Assembly: GCA_020859875.1 (NCBI GenBank)
Contig: JAJBVJ010000112.1
Coordinates: 1 to 19,446, forward strand
Direction: 5' to 3'
Length of the DNA: 19,446 nucleotides
Source: Rikenellaceae bacterium
GTDB taxonomy: Bacteria; Bacteroidota; Bacteroidia; Bacteroidales; Rikenellaceae
Of this stretch, positions 1 to 7,471 are shown one piece after another. Position 1 is the first letter of the stretch. Every line of letters starts with the position of its first letter. A model generated the notes under the pieces. It was given only the letters and a program-made list of their open reading frames with translations. It did not search any database and was not told the origin of the DNA. The position numbers and the translations under genes were made by a program.

Positions 1-2
1 CC

Positions 3-122
3 GAGACGAAAACAGCTGCCGGGAGATACTTCATCTTTGAAATTTATAATAATGGTGCAAGTTCTCTGCCTTATCCCGCCCTGCTGTGGAGCTGCCCGGG
101 CAGCCATCACCCAGGAGGATAA
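3..122 (+). CDS. 3' end of an unidentified gene (partial)
   Basis: An open frame enters from the left edge and ends at a TAA at 120-122, giving about 39 codons. The residues read ETKTAAGRYFIFEIYNN, then a Ser/Pro-rich tail ending in GSHHPGG. Composition looks protein-like, and the frame lies on the same strand as the surface adhesin that follows after about 146 nt. I do not recognise a family in so short a piece. It could be the end of another fimbria-related or surface gene, given the neighbour. A second open frame (frame 1) also crosses this stretch, so the choice rests only on amino-acid composition and is weak. Confidence 0.4.
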   Translation, partial: ETKTAAGRYFIFEIYNNGASSLPYPALLWSCPGSHHPGG

Positions 123-183
123 ATTAACCACGGAAAAGCTATTTGTGGCAGGTTTGTTGAGGTTTTACGTTATTAATATACAC

Positions 184-260
184 TCTATTTATTAAAATAT
201 TTATTTAATAAAATACACCTGCGTAACGGAATTGCCGTAATGCGGTCTATTTAATAAAAT
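184..260 (+). repeat. Triplicated AT-rich 13-15 bp repeat upstream of the adhesin gene
   Basis: TCTATTTATTAAAAT (184-198) and TCTATTTAATAAAAT (246-260) differ at one base. TATTTAATAAAAT is also present at 202-214. Within the first two copies there is an inverted repeat, ATTAAA (191-196) against TTTAAT (204-209). The last copy ends 8 nt before the adhesin start codon at 269, so the repeats cover the promoter and leader region. I see no exact TAnnTTTG box in this spacer. A regulator-binding role is an inference; simple AT-rich drift is the alternative. Confidence 0.4.
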
Positions 261-268
261 TTAGAATT

Positions 269-3200
269 ATGTTGCAGCGACTTACAATCCTTGCCGCCGT
301 TATTTTATCATGGACGGCAGTATCCTGTACGAGCGATGTCAAGACGGAAACGGGAGGGCCGGATATTGGCACCGAAGAGGCGGCGGTGACCTTCGCATTA
401 CAAATGCCGGCAGTCTATTCGTCGGAGACGGCTACCGTGGATGAAAATCTTGTAAAGACCTTATATGTACTCTCATTCAAATCCGGCGACGGAGTTGCCG
501 ACGGGGCTGAGGTTTTTGATTACAGTTCCCTTGCCTATTCCGTTACGGACGGCACCGATACGCGGTATAAGACCGTGGGGGTGACACTGCTTAAAAAAGA
601 TTATCCCCAAAAGTTGGTGTTGATCGCCAATGCCAAACAGGCTGTCGAGGTGCTAAATTTGCAGTCCGGAGCCAAAACCAGGGACGAGGTACTCCAAATG
701 CTCGAATTCGGCCGTACGGGCGATTGGCATTCCCAAATGAGCGAATTTATTCCCATACCCATGTGGGGCGAGGCGGAAGATGCGCTAACGATAACGGACA
801 ATACCAACCGAATTGGTACCATCATACTTACCCGCATGATTTCGAGGCTCGATGTGGTGAAGGAATCAACGATCGACGACGATCTGTTCACCCTGAACAG
901 CGTACACCTCTATAACAGGCTTACCAACGGGCGGGTGGCTCCCAACCGGGCGTCCACCCATTGGGACGATACGGAATACAAGGCGATACTTCCCACAATG
1001 CCGTCCGCCGACAGCCATAAGGTCAAGGGGCCGCTGGCGGTCGATGCGGTACAATACGGCACCACCATGGTAATGCCGACCGTTTACGCCTTCGAAGCGG
1101 AGGCACCGGACGACGGTGCCGCGGCCAACGCTACATGTCTGGTGATAGGGGGGTATTTCGACGGTTCCGGAACCGAATCATTTTACCGGGTGGACTTTGT
1201 GGACAGGGACGACCAGGGAAATATTACAGGATATAAGCACCTGCTTAGGAACCATATATACCGTATCAACATCAGCGACGTCTACGGAAGCGGCCATCCG
1301 ACGCCGGACGAGGCTTTCGATTCGAAGGCTGTGAATATGGATGCCGACGTCAAGGAGTGGGACGAAGGAAGTATTACAGACGTCGTATTCGACAGGGATT
1401 ATATGCTCGGGGTCAGCCAGACCGAATATATCCTGCCGAAAAACCAGACCACCGGCAACCTGCTTATCGTAACCACCGATGTGCCCGCCGGATGGGAAAT
1501 AGCCAAGGTGCCGGCAGATGCCTCATGGCTCGATATTACATCCGGAACGACGGGGCCGGCAAATGAAAAGTCGGAAGTATATTTCGATCTGGAAGAGAAC
1601 GATACGGGCGCGGAAAGGACAGTAAACCTGAAAGTTACCGCCGGAAGACTGAGCATAATAGTAAAGGTGACACAGGGGGTAAATGAAAAATACAGCCTGG
1701 AGCTGGTCGACGCGAACGGCGATCCGGTAGAGAGTCTGCTCTTCACCACATACGGCGACGACCTGGTGGGTTCGGCAACGCCCCAGCAACTTCTTACGGC
1801 CAACTGGACGCCCGCCGCCGAGGCTTGTATGGTCAGCTACTATACCACCGGAACATACGGGCTCGGTTTTAACAACAGAACCAACCCCTTTACGGCTGAA
1901 GCCGTACTATACGGGGGGGCAAAAATCCTATGCAGTCCATCCCGACGATTTTACCGCTCTCGAACTCGATCCCGAACCCTTTATGGAGAAAAGCGCACGG
2001 GCCAACCTTGTGGTCGGGGAGGGTGCCGATGCGGTTCTGCGGACGCTTTCCATGCGGCAGGTGCATTACGACCTGCTGGCCGAGCCCCAGGCATCGTACG
2101 ATCTCAAAGGAGAAACCACCTCCTTTACCCTCAGTACGAATGCGAGCTGGACTGTGGCCGTGACGGGAGGTAATTCCGATCTTGCATCCATTTCAAAAAC
2201 AAGCGGCGATCCCGCACCGGCCGGCGAGCAGTTCTATTTCACGCTGGCTAACGATCCCGATGGAAAAATTACGGTGCGCACCATGACCCTCACCTTTACA
2301 TATACGGGTGAGGACGGTCGCTCGGCACAAAAGGACGTAATCATAAATGCCGCCCCGGCCCGCGGACTCAAGGTTGTGGAGGATGCGAATTCCTACATTC
2401 TCGAACCCGACGGAGAAGGGGTCGCCATACCGCTTGCATGGGCAAACGGTACCTCCTACGGGGAACTTATAGGAGCGAACGACGATGTGAGCGTTAAAGT
2501 GTTATGGCTCGATACGGACCGTGGTATAGCAGATAATTCGGTAGTAAGCAGTTACCAGCTTAAGGGGAACGGATCGACCGGAACCATCGAGGTTTATCCA
2601 GGATCACAGGAAGGCAATGCCCTGATTGCAGCTATTGTAAATAATGAGATAGTTTGGAGTTGGCATATATGGGTGACCTCCTACGATATAGAAGGAACTA
2701 CTTTTTCTACAACCGAACATACATGGATGCATATTAATCTCGGGGCTTTGAATAATACCCCCGCAAGCACGGATAGCTACGGATTGTTCTACCAACTCGG
2801 GCGTAAAGACCCGTTCCCGACAGTAGTTTCGCTCTCGAATGCTACCCAAAGACCTCTTTGGGACGAATCGGGCCAGAACAGGGTATATATGGAAATCAGT
2901 CCGACGACCGAACCCGACAACATAAGGAATGCAATGAAGAACCCGACTACTTTTTATCAGGGTGTGACGGGGAATAATAACGATTGGATCACCTCTAACA
3001 ACAGCGTGAAAGACGATTATTTATGGAACAGTGTATCGAATGGGAAAACACATTACGACCCATGCCCGGGAGGGTGGAGAACACCGTATAAAGGTGATTC
3101 GGGCCCGTTTGTAAGCCTCGGGTTTACATCTACTTTCGAATCCTCTTCGGGTAGATATTTTTCCGACAGCCAAAGCTACTGGCCGATGACAGGAGCAATT

Positions 3201-3380
3201 TCAACTACCGGGGTATACAATTTATCGACCTCTGCCCTCAATGGGTATTATTGGTCGGGAGCTGTCGAGAGTATCGGTAACCTTTCGGGTCGGTACTTAC
3301 TGCTGACCACATGGGGAGCGGAGCTATACGGATCACTCACACGAAGCAACGGTGCGAACGTGCGGTGTGTCAAGGAGTAA
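269..3380 (+). CDS. Fimbrillin-like/BACON surface lipoprotein with C-terminal Fib_succ_major-type domain (frameshifted at a G7 run)
   Basis: Two overlapping frames make one gene. The first runs from the ATG at 269 and loses protein-like sequence at the G7 run 1913-1919; the second is protein-like from 1920 to the TAA at 3378-3380. With six Gs the join reads LYGGQKSYAVHPDDF and gives about 1036 residues. A type II signal peptide ends at Cys20 (TAVSC). Residues about 37-350 resemble FimA/Mfa-type fimbrillins, with a KLVLIANA strand and a LLRNHIYRINISDV C-terminal strand. BACON-like beta domains follow (about 375-465, where SWLDIT is visible, and about 620-690). The C-terminus, with DPCPGGWRTP, YWSGAVES and the ending NVRCVKE, is typical of Fibrobacter-succinogenes-major domains in Bacteroidales. 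Likely role: outer-membrane-anchored adhesin or fimbrial tip/accessory subunit, the latter inferred. As read here the product would stop at 2173 with an aberrant tail. Assembly error or phase variation are both possible. Confidence 0.8.
1913..1919 (+). repeat. G7 homopolymer at the adhesin frameshift
   Basis: Seven G residues lie between TAC and CAAAAATCC. Six Gs would join the two protein-like frames of the adhesin without any other change; a G6 run at 1148-1153 in the same gene is in frame. A G-tract of this length can slip in replication and is also prone to miscounting in sequencing. Confidence 0.85.
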
Positions 3381-3387
3381 CCGAGTG

Positions 3388-3422
3388 AAAAAAGCCTGCG
3401 GGATTTTTCCGCGGGCTTTTTC
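3388..3422 (+). terminator. Rho-independent terminator of the adhesin gene
   Basis: Stem AAAGCCTGCGG (3391-3401) pairs with CCGCGGGCTTT (3409-3419) with one G-T wobble, loop about 7 nt, followed by a T run (3417-3421). It begins 8 nt after the adhesin stop codon. Its right arm can alternatively pair with the next hairpin: GCGGGCTTTTT (3411-3421) is the exact reverse complement of AAAAAGCCCGC (3432-3442). Confidence 0.85.
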
Positions 3423-3431
3423 TTTCCAAAC

Positions 3432-3458
3432 AAAAAGCCCGCTGGTTTGAAGCGGGCT
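3432..3458 (-). terminator. Minus-strand-oriented terminator hairpin
   Basis: AGCCCGCT (3436-3443) pairs perfectly with AGCGGGCT (3451-3458) around a 7-nt loop. Read on the minus strand the hairpin is followed by TTTTT (plus-strand A run 3432-3436), so it would stop leftward transcription. No minus-strand gene lies just to its right. It may be a back-stop that keeps leftward transcripts out of the adhesin gene, or mark the end of an unseen small RNA. Confidence 0.6.
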
Positions 3459-3882
3459 CACGATTCTATCGTACTTAGAATGTAGTAGTGGATGAAAAAA
3501 AATATAAAAGCTAAGCGGGGTTATATAATATACCTTTTAAGTGAGGCTTGAATAAAACTTCATTCAGACGGTATATCGGTGCCATAAAGATATAAAAAAA
3601 AGGACATCCAAAAAAATGGGGGTAACAATTATTGTATTTTTTGCATAATCCGTTTCCCGGATTACGGATGGCTGTATCCGTCAGCAAAACAGTTAATTAA
3701 AGACGGCTAAAAACAATTTGCATGACGACGGATCATTATAGTCCGTGAGCAAAGAAATTACTTATTTGTAAGCCCCGATGCCGGCGGACTTCAATTTTTT
3801 AGACCGACTCTTCGAAAGGAACGGATTTTGCAACCTACCCCTTAATAATGGATTCGCACAAACCTTTTTAACAGATAAGAAC
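3459..3882. other. AT-rich intergenic region without a convincing gene
   Basis: This 424-nt stretch contains short A runs, two small perfect hairpins (3646-3664 and 3664-3681) and no convincing protein-coding frame. An open frame from the ATG at 3778 merely extends the downstream porin gene upstream of its signal peptide. No exact TAnnTTTG box was found on the plus strand. It probably holds the leader and promoter of the beta-barrel gene and possibly a non-coding RNA. Confidence 0.5.
3646..3746. repeat. Cluster of ACGGAT/ATCCGT hexamers in alternating orientation
   Basis: Exact copies are ATCCGT 3648-3653, ACGGAT 3664-3669, ATCCGT 3676-3681 and ACGGAT 3728-3733. Near copies are CGGAT 3658-3662 and GTCCGT 3741-3746. 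They form the perfect inverted repeats TAATCCG/CGGATTA (3646-3664, 5-nt loop) and ACGGAT/ATCCGT (3664-3681, 6-nt loop). The cluster lies 140-240 nt upstream of the beta-barrel gene. It may be an operator array or a structured leader; neither is demonstrated. Confidence 0.45.
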
Positions 3883-4476
3883 ATGAAAAAACTTATTTTA
3901 ACCATTCTTGCTCTGGGTCTTGCCGCCGGAGCATTCGCCCAGAACACTGTCGACCGCATTCAGGACGGCACCAACAAGACGGTCGATAAGATGCAGGCAG
4001 GAGTACAGCGCAACGACAAAAAGCTGGCGACCACCGCCTACAGCCCCAACAGCCTCAAAGGTGGCATGGCACTGGGTGCGAGCATCAACTACGGAACCGA
4101 GATCGAGAGCGTCGGTATCGGCATCCGCTACGATTATATGCTCTCCAACTCGTTCCGACTGACCCCGAACGCCACGTTCTGGTTCAAGAACGACCATCTC
4201 AGCTCCTGGGATATCAATGTGGACGTGCAGTACCTCATCCGCCTTATCGAGAGGTTGAAGGTCTATCCCCTGGCCGGTTTCACGGTTTCACACTGGAAGA
4301 GGGATAGCCACGACAATATCGACAAATGGAACAAGACCTATTTCGGCGCGAACCTGGGCGCGGGTATCGAATATGACATCGCTCCCAACTGGCTGATAAA
4401 TTTCGATTTGAAATATCGCATTATCAAGGATTACGACCAGCTCGTGCTCGGACTCGGATTTGCATACCGCTTCTAA
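3883..4476 (+). CDS. Small outer-membrane beta-barrel protein
   Basis: The 197-residue product starts with a clear Sec signal peptide (MKKLILTILALGLAAGAFAQ, cleavage after AFA/Q near residue 19-20). That is why the ATG at 3883 is chosen rather than the in-frame ATG at 3778. The mature part, about 178 residues, alternates polar and hydrophobic residues in strands such as IGIRYDYML, INVDVQYLIRLI, VYPLAGFTVSHW, FGANLGAGIEYDI and LINFDLKYRI, and ends in LVLGLGFAYRF with the terminal Phe expected of BAM substrates. The size fits an eight-stranded barrel of the OmpX/OmpA-membrane-domain type. It converges on the MACPF lipoprotein gene and shares a bidirectional terminator with it. BSAP-1 of Bacteroides fragilis is known to target an outer-membrane beta-barrel protein, so this could be the resistant form of a toxin target. 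That link is inference. Confidence 0.85.
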   Translation: MKKLILTILALGLAAGAFAQNTVDRIQDGTNKTVDKMQAGVQRNDKKLATTAYSPNSLKGGMALGASINYGTEIESVGIGIRYDYMLSNSFRLTPNATFWFKNDHLSSWDINVDVQYLIRLIERLKVYPLAGFTVSHWKRDSHDNIDKWNKTYFGANLGAGIEYDIAPNWLINFDLKYRIIKDYDQLVLGLGFAYRF

Positions 4477-4491
4477 GCACCCATTTGCTTT

Positions 4492-4528
4492 AAAATCCCG
4501 GCCCGGAATTTTCCGGGCCGGGATTTTT
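4492..4528. terminator. Bidirectional rho-independent terminator between convergent genes
   Basis: A perfect 17-bp stem (4492-4508 with 4511-4527) is formed by AAAATCCCGGCCCGGAA and its complement around a 2-nt centre, with A and T tails on the two sides. It lies 15 nt past the beta-barrel stop codon and 22 nt past the MACPF stop codon, so it should end both transcripts. Confidence 0.92.
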
Positions 4529-4550
4529 GTTGTAGTGCGGGCAGCTATTA

Positions 4551-6134
4551 TCAAAGAGCGACAAGGTAATAGGAGTTCAATTCGTTCATGGTGATCTCCT
4601 TCTCGGGGAGAGCGTCCACCCAGTCGCGGATGGTGTAGGTGTCGAGAAGGTAGTCGTCCTTGATGTAGATCGAATAGCCCACCTTCTGCTCTTCGTGGAG
4701 AATGTACATCATATTTGTCTCGGGGTGGATGTATTTTACCATTTCGGTTTCGGGGAGTGGATTCTGTATATCCCTTCCCTTTACAAAAAATTCCGAAGCA
4801 TTTAAAACCTCTATTTCTAAAACAAATTTTACTTTATATATTTCTCTATAATGAGATAGAACCAAGTCTAATTCTTCCCATAGTCTATCTGAATTTGTAT
4901 AATCCGTATAGATCTTACTTAATGAATAAAACACACCTGTTCGAGTCCTTAATGCAATGTCGATATATCCAGTGTTGTGACTTGAACCCAGAATAAAACC
5001 CAGTACCGGCTCCACATACTCCTCTATTTTTTCTACCCCATCCTTGTAGTATTCGGAAAATATCTTTTTAAGGTTGTCCTCGATTACTATCTCCGTGAGG
5101 GGGAGCAGCCCCTCTTCGGCGATGTCGATAATGGTATGGGTAGACTCGTTGTCCATCGAGGCGCCCCACGGCGAGAGGTTTATATCGAGGCTTCCCGTGG
5201 CTTCGGGAACGGTGAAGGCCCCGTGGCCGTAGCCTCCGCCCTGGGTAATGATCGAGGTGCGCATCTCGGAGAATTTACCCGATGAGGCTTTGCCGTTGTT
5301 GAAGTTGCCGCCGAAACCGAAATCGACCGAGGCGTCTCCCGAGTTGAAGCCGAACGAGGCGGCAATGTCCATCGTCATATCGTTCTCCATGATCTGGGCC
5401 GAGGAGACCTGGGTATGCCGGCCCGCATAGAGGGCCGTGGCCCGCCCGCCGGTGACGTAGTTTGTGAGAATGAATCCACCGTAGGTCTGGAAAAATTCCG
5501 AAGGGTGGAGGTTGTAGAGGTTATCCTTGAAATCGGGGTGGAGGTAGCGGGCACGGATCTGGTTCAGGGTGTTTGTGTTGATCTGGAGCTCGTAGAGTGC
5601 ATCCTTGATCTCCACATCGAGCTGGCCCATCACATAGTCGGTCTCCTGTTCGAACTCGGTCTTGAAGACCTCGGTCATGGTCTTTTTATTTCCGATCTTA
5701 AACAGCCCCAGGTTGATCTGGTAGCCCGATTTGATCTTGCTCACGATCATCGAGTTGTCCACATATCTGTCGTAGTCGCGGTAGGCGAAGGCCCGTGTTT
5801 CGCTTTTCCGAATCTTCTTTGCCGAAGCCCACGAGAGGCCGTCGGATTCGATCCGTTTGACATCTATCACGGGGTAACCTATATTCTCGACATTCTCGAA
5901 GGGAAAGTATGTGGTGCGGAACGAACGGCCCATATAATCCTCCAGCTCCAGCCCTATTGCCCTGGTTTGGGGCATACCCATCGGTTTGGATAGTATGAGA
6001 GGGTAGGAGGGGTCGCGCTCCATATAGACGTAGGGCTCGCGGGTGTCGGGGCCGGACGGGATTTCGGCCTTCTCCGCGGTAGAACACGAAAAGAGAATTA
6101 AGGCGAGGGCGCCCGGGATCGAGAGTTTTTTCAT
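4551..6134 (-). CDS. MACPF-domain lipoprotein (BSAP-like candidate pore-forming toxin)
   Basis: The product has 527 residues. A type II signal peptide ends at Cys17 (ALILFSC), implying a lipid-anchored surface or vesicle protein. The MACPF signature spacing Y-G-x3-x6-G-G is present at residues 218-230 (TYGGFILTNYVTGGR); the usual Thr/Ser-His of the signature is replaced by Gly-Phe. A glycine/serine-rich amphipathic stretch follows at about 255-285, as expected for a membrane-inserting TMH segment, then the family-like SIITQGGGYGHG at about 294-305. Residues about 310-527 form an uncharacterised C-terminal part. Known relatives in Bacteroidales include the BSAP antimicrobial proteins, which kill related strains by pore formation; membership here is by motif only. 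Codons for residues about 355-455 are strikingly AT-rich compared with the rest, suggesting recombination. A perfect palindrome lies 56 nt upstream of the start. Confidence 0.82.
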   Translation of the reverse strand: MKKLSIPGALALILFSCSTAEKAEIPSGPDTREPYVYMERDPSYPLILSKPMGMPQTRAIGLELEDYMGRSFRTTYFPFENVENIGYPVIDVKRIESDGLSWASAKKIRKSETRAFAYRDYDRYVDNSMIVSKIKSGYQINLGLFKIGNKKTMTEVFKTEFEQETDYVMGQLDVEIKDALYELQINTNTLNQIRARYLHPDFKDNLYNLHPSEFFQTYGGFILTNYVTGGRATALYAGRHTQVSSAQIMENDMTMDIAASFGFNSGDASVDFGFGGNFNNGKASSGKFSEMRTSIITQGGGYGHGAFTVPEATGSLDINLSPWGASMDNESTHTIIDIAEEGLLPLTEIVIEDNLKKIFSEYYKDGVEKIEEYVEPVLGFILGSSHNTGYIDIALRTRTGVFYSLSKIYTDYTNSDRLWEELDLVLSHYREIYKVKFVLEIEVLNASEFFVKGRDIQNPLPETEMVKYIHPETNMMYILHEEQKVGYSIYIKDDYLLDTYTIRDWVDALPEKEITMNELNSYYLVAL

Positions 6135-6189
6135 CGTAAGTAAAGGTTAGTGGTCTGTGCCTACTCTTCAAGATTTTCGGCTTCCTCTG

Positions 6190-6203
6190 TGTAAATATTT
6201 ACA
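6190..6203. promoter_or_regulatory. Perfect 14-bp palindrome upstream of the MACPF gene (candidate operator)
   Basis: TGTAAATATTTACA is self-complementary over all 14 bases and ends 56 nt upstream of the MACPF start codon (minus strand), in the promoter region. The first ten bases, TGTAAATATT, recur in the E2 upstream region (minus strand, 19409 down to 19400). Binding by a dimeric regulator is an inference. Confidence 0.5.
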
Positions 6204-6244
6204 TATAGCTTTTGTATTGTTAAAATAAATTGGATGGAATTTAC

Positions 6245-6280
6245 AAAAAACCCCGAAAGCCGAAACGGGGACTTTCGGGG
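6245..6280 (-). terminator. Rho-independent terminator of the BACON lipoprotein gene
   Basis: CCCCGAAAG (6251-6259) pairs with CTTTCGGGG (6272-6280); the loop itself contains CCG/CGG. On the minus strand a T6 run follows (plus-strand A run 6245-6250). It lies 11 nt downstream of the restored stop codon at 6291-6293 but 97 nt from the stop actually read at 6377, supporting the restored C-terminus. Confidence 0.85.
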
Positions 6281-6290
6281 GTTTTATAAA

Positions 6291-7333
6291 TTACATTTTC
6301 ATTCCGTGTATTGCATTTACTGTTAATAATGCACCGTCTTCACCAATGAACTGGATACCCTGGTAGACCATATCTCTTATCTCATTTGCCTCTTTAGGAT
6401 AAATATATATATATATTGTTCATCATATTCCACTATAAAATGACACTCATCTTCCGGTAATTCCTCAACATTGGCATTTTCAAATTGCTTCCCAACTATG
6501 ATATAGAACATGCCGTCGGTTTCATATCTAAACTTAGATTTTGGATTGCCCGGTCCATATTCCGCAGCCATATAGTACTGAGAAGAAAGATTGCTATAAT
6601 TATCTACCTGTTTATCATTGGGTTGTCCGGTATTAGTCACCGTATAATACAAATTGAAATAACTCGCCATATCCGGTTCTTCCACCTCTTTCTGGGTGAT
6701 TATTACCGTAACGTCGTGGGCCTGTTCGGCGGAGATCGTAAGGGTCAGGGTTCGCTGATAGGAGGGGTTGTCGCCCAGGGTGACGGTTACCTTGTCGCCG
6801 CCGGCGCCGCTTTTTCGATCCACGCTCCACCAGTCGTCGTAGGTGGCTTTACCTTCGAGCTGCCATCCGGCGGCCGAGGTTTCCACGGTAAATACGACCT
6901 GCTCCGCATTCTCGAAGGGGGCCGTATAGATGTAGTTTCCGTTGTCGTCGGTGTCGAGGCCGCTCACAGAGAGGGAATAGAGTACTTTCTGGGTCACGGT
7001 GTAGGTGAGGCTGGCCTTACCGGCGGAGATCGAGAATTTTGCCGTCCGGGGGCTGCCCGTATCGTTCACCGACGGCACATTGAGAAGCAGATAGTTGGCC
7101 GCTCCCACGGTGAGTTCGCACCATGACTGCTGGTCGAGTTTCTCGATACGTATCAGCTCTACCGGAGCGTCGGTCGAGATGTTGATGGCGTGGCTGCCGG
7201 TGAAATCTTCGGCGAGCGTCTGGTCGGCAGTGGACGATCCGCTGAATTCGAGCGAGTAGGATGCGCCCTTGTCATCATCGCTGCAAGCCAGGAGCAGGGC
7301 TGCAGCAGCTAAAGTTGCAAAAAATCTTTTCAT
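6291..7333 (-). CDS. BACON-domain lipoprotein (C-terminus out of frame at an (AT)7 repeat)
   Basis: A type II signal peptide ends at Cys17 (AALLLACSDDD), giving a surface or periplasmic lipoprotein. Two BACON-like beta-sandwich repeats are visible: residues about 30-115, ending LTYTVTQK, and about 118-215, with DDWWSVDRKSGAGGDKVTV and ending DVTVIITQK. Residues 220-318 are a separate AT-rich C-terminal part of unknown function. The frame read here stops at 6377 after ILKRQMR. If one AT unit is removed from 6403-6416, it continues as YIYPKEANEIRDMVYQGIQF and ends GMKM at the TAA at 6291-6293, for 346 residues, 11 nt before a strong terminator. BACON domains are thought to bind glycans or mucin. 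The gene precedes the MACPF lipoprotein gene on the same strand with a terminator between them, so it may be a partner or merely a neighbour. Confidence 0.72.
6403..6416 (-). repeat. (AT)7 microsatellite inside a lipoprotein gene
   Basis: Seven AT units lie within the coding sequence near the C-terminus. Six units restore a protein-like extension of about 35 residues to a stop beside the terminator. Dinucleotide repeats in coding DNA are classic slipped-strand sites, and are less often produced by homopolymer sequencing error than G runs. Confidence 0.8.
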
Positions 7334-7367
7334 AGAATCAGGATAGCTAAATGATTAAAATACATTT

Positions 7368-7381
7368 GACCTAATTAGGTC
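7368..7381. promoter_or_regulatory. Perfect 14-bp palindrome upstream of the BACON lipoprotein gene
   Basis: GACCTAATTAGGTC is fully self-complementary and lies 34 nt upstream of the start codon of the minus-strand lipoprotein gene. It could be an operator or a short leader hairpin. Its sequence is unrelated to the palindrome upstream of the MACPF gene. Confidence 0.4.
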
Positions 7382-7471
7382 TTTCAGTATAAAGACGCAT
7401 ACAATTATTGAATCCGCCAAAGGATTTTCGTAAAAAGAAAATTTCGGGCTGTTAAACGGCGGCCGGGTTCG

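Noticed and set aside
3778..3882. Upstream extension of the beta-barrel gene from the ATG at 3778
   Set aside because: It would bury the clear signal peptide beginning at 3883; the extension is not signal-like.
5415..5993. 192-codon open frame on the plus strand inside the MACPF gene
   Set aside because: It is a shadow of the minus-strand codons; no signal, motif or context supports it.
7361..7368. TACATTTG on the plus strand, an exact TAnnTTTG match
   Set aside because: It faces rightward, into the antisense of dinB, has no TTG element at the right distance and no plus-strand gene to serve.
7411..7442. Small inverted repeats (AATCC/GGATT and ATTTTC/GAAAAT) after dinB as a terminator
   Set aside because: Stems are short and AT-rich, and no proper T run follows on the minus strand.
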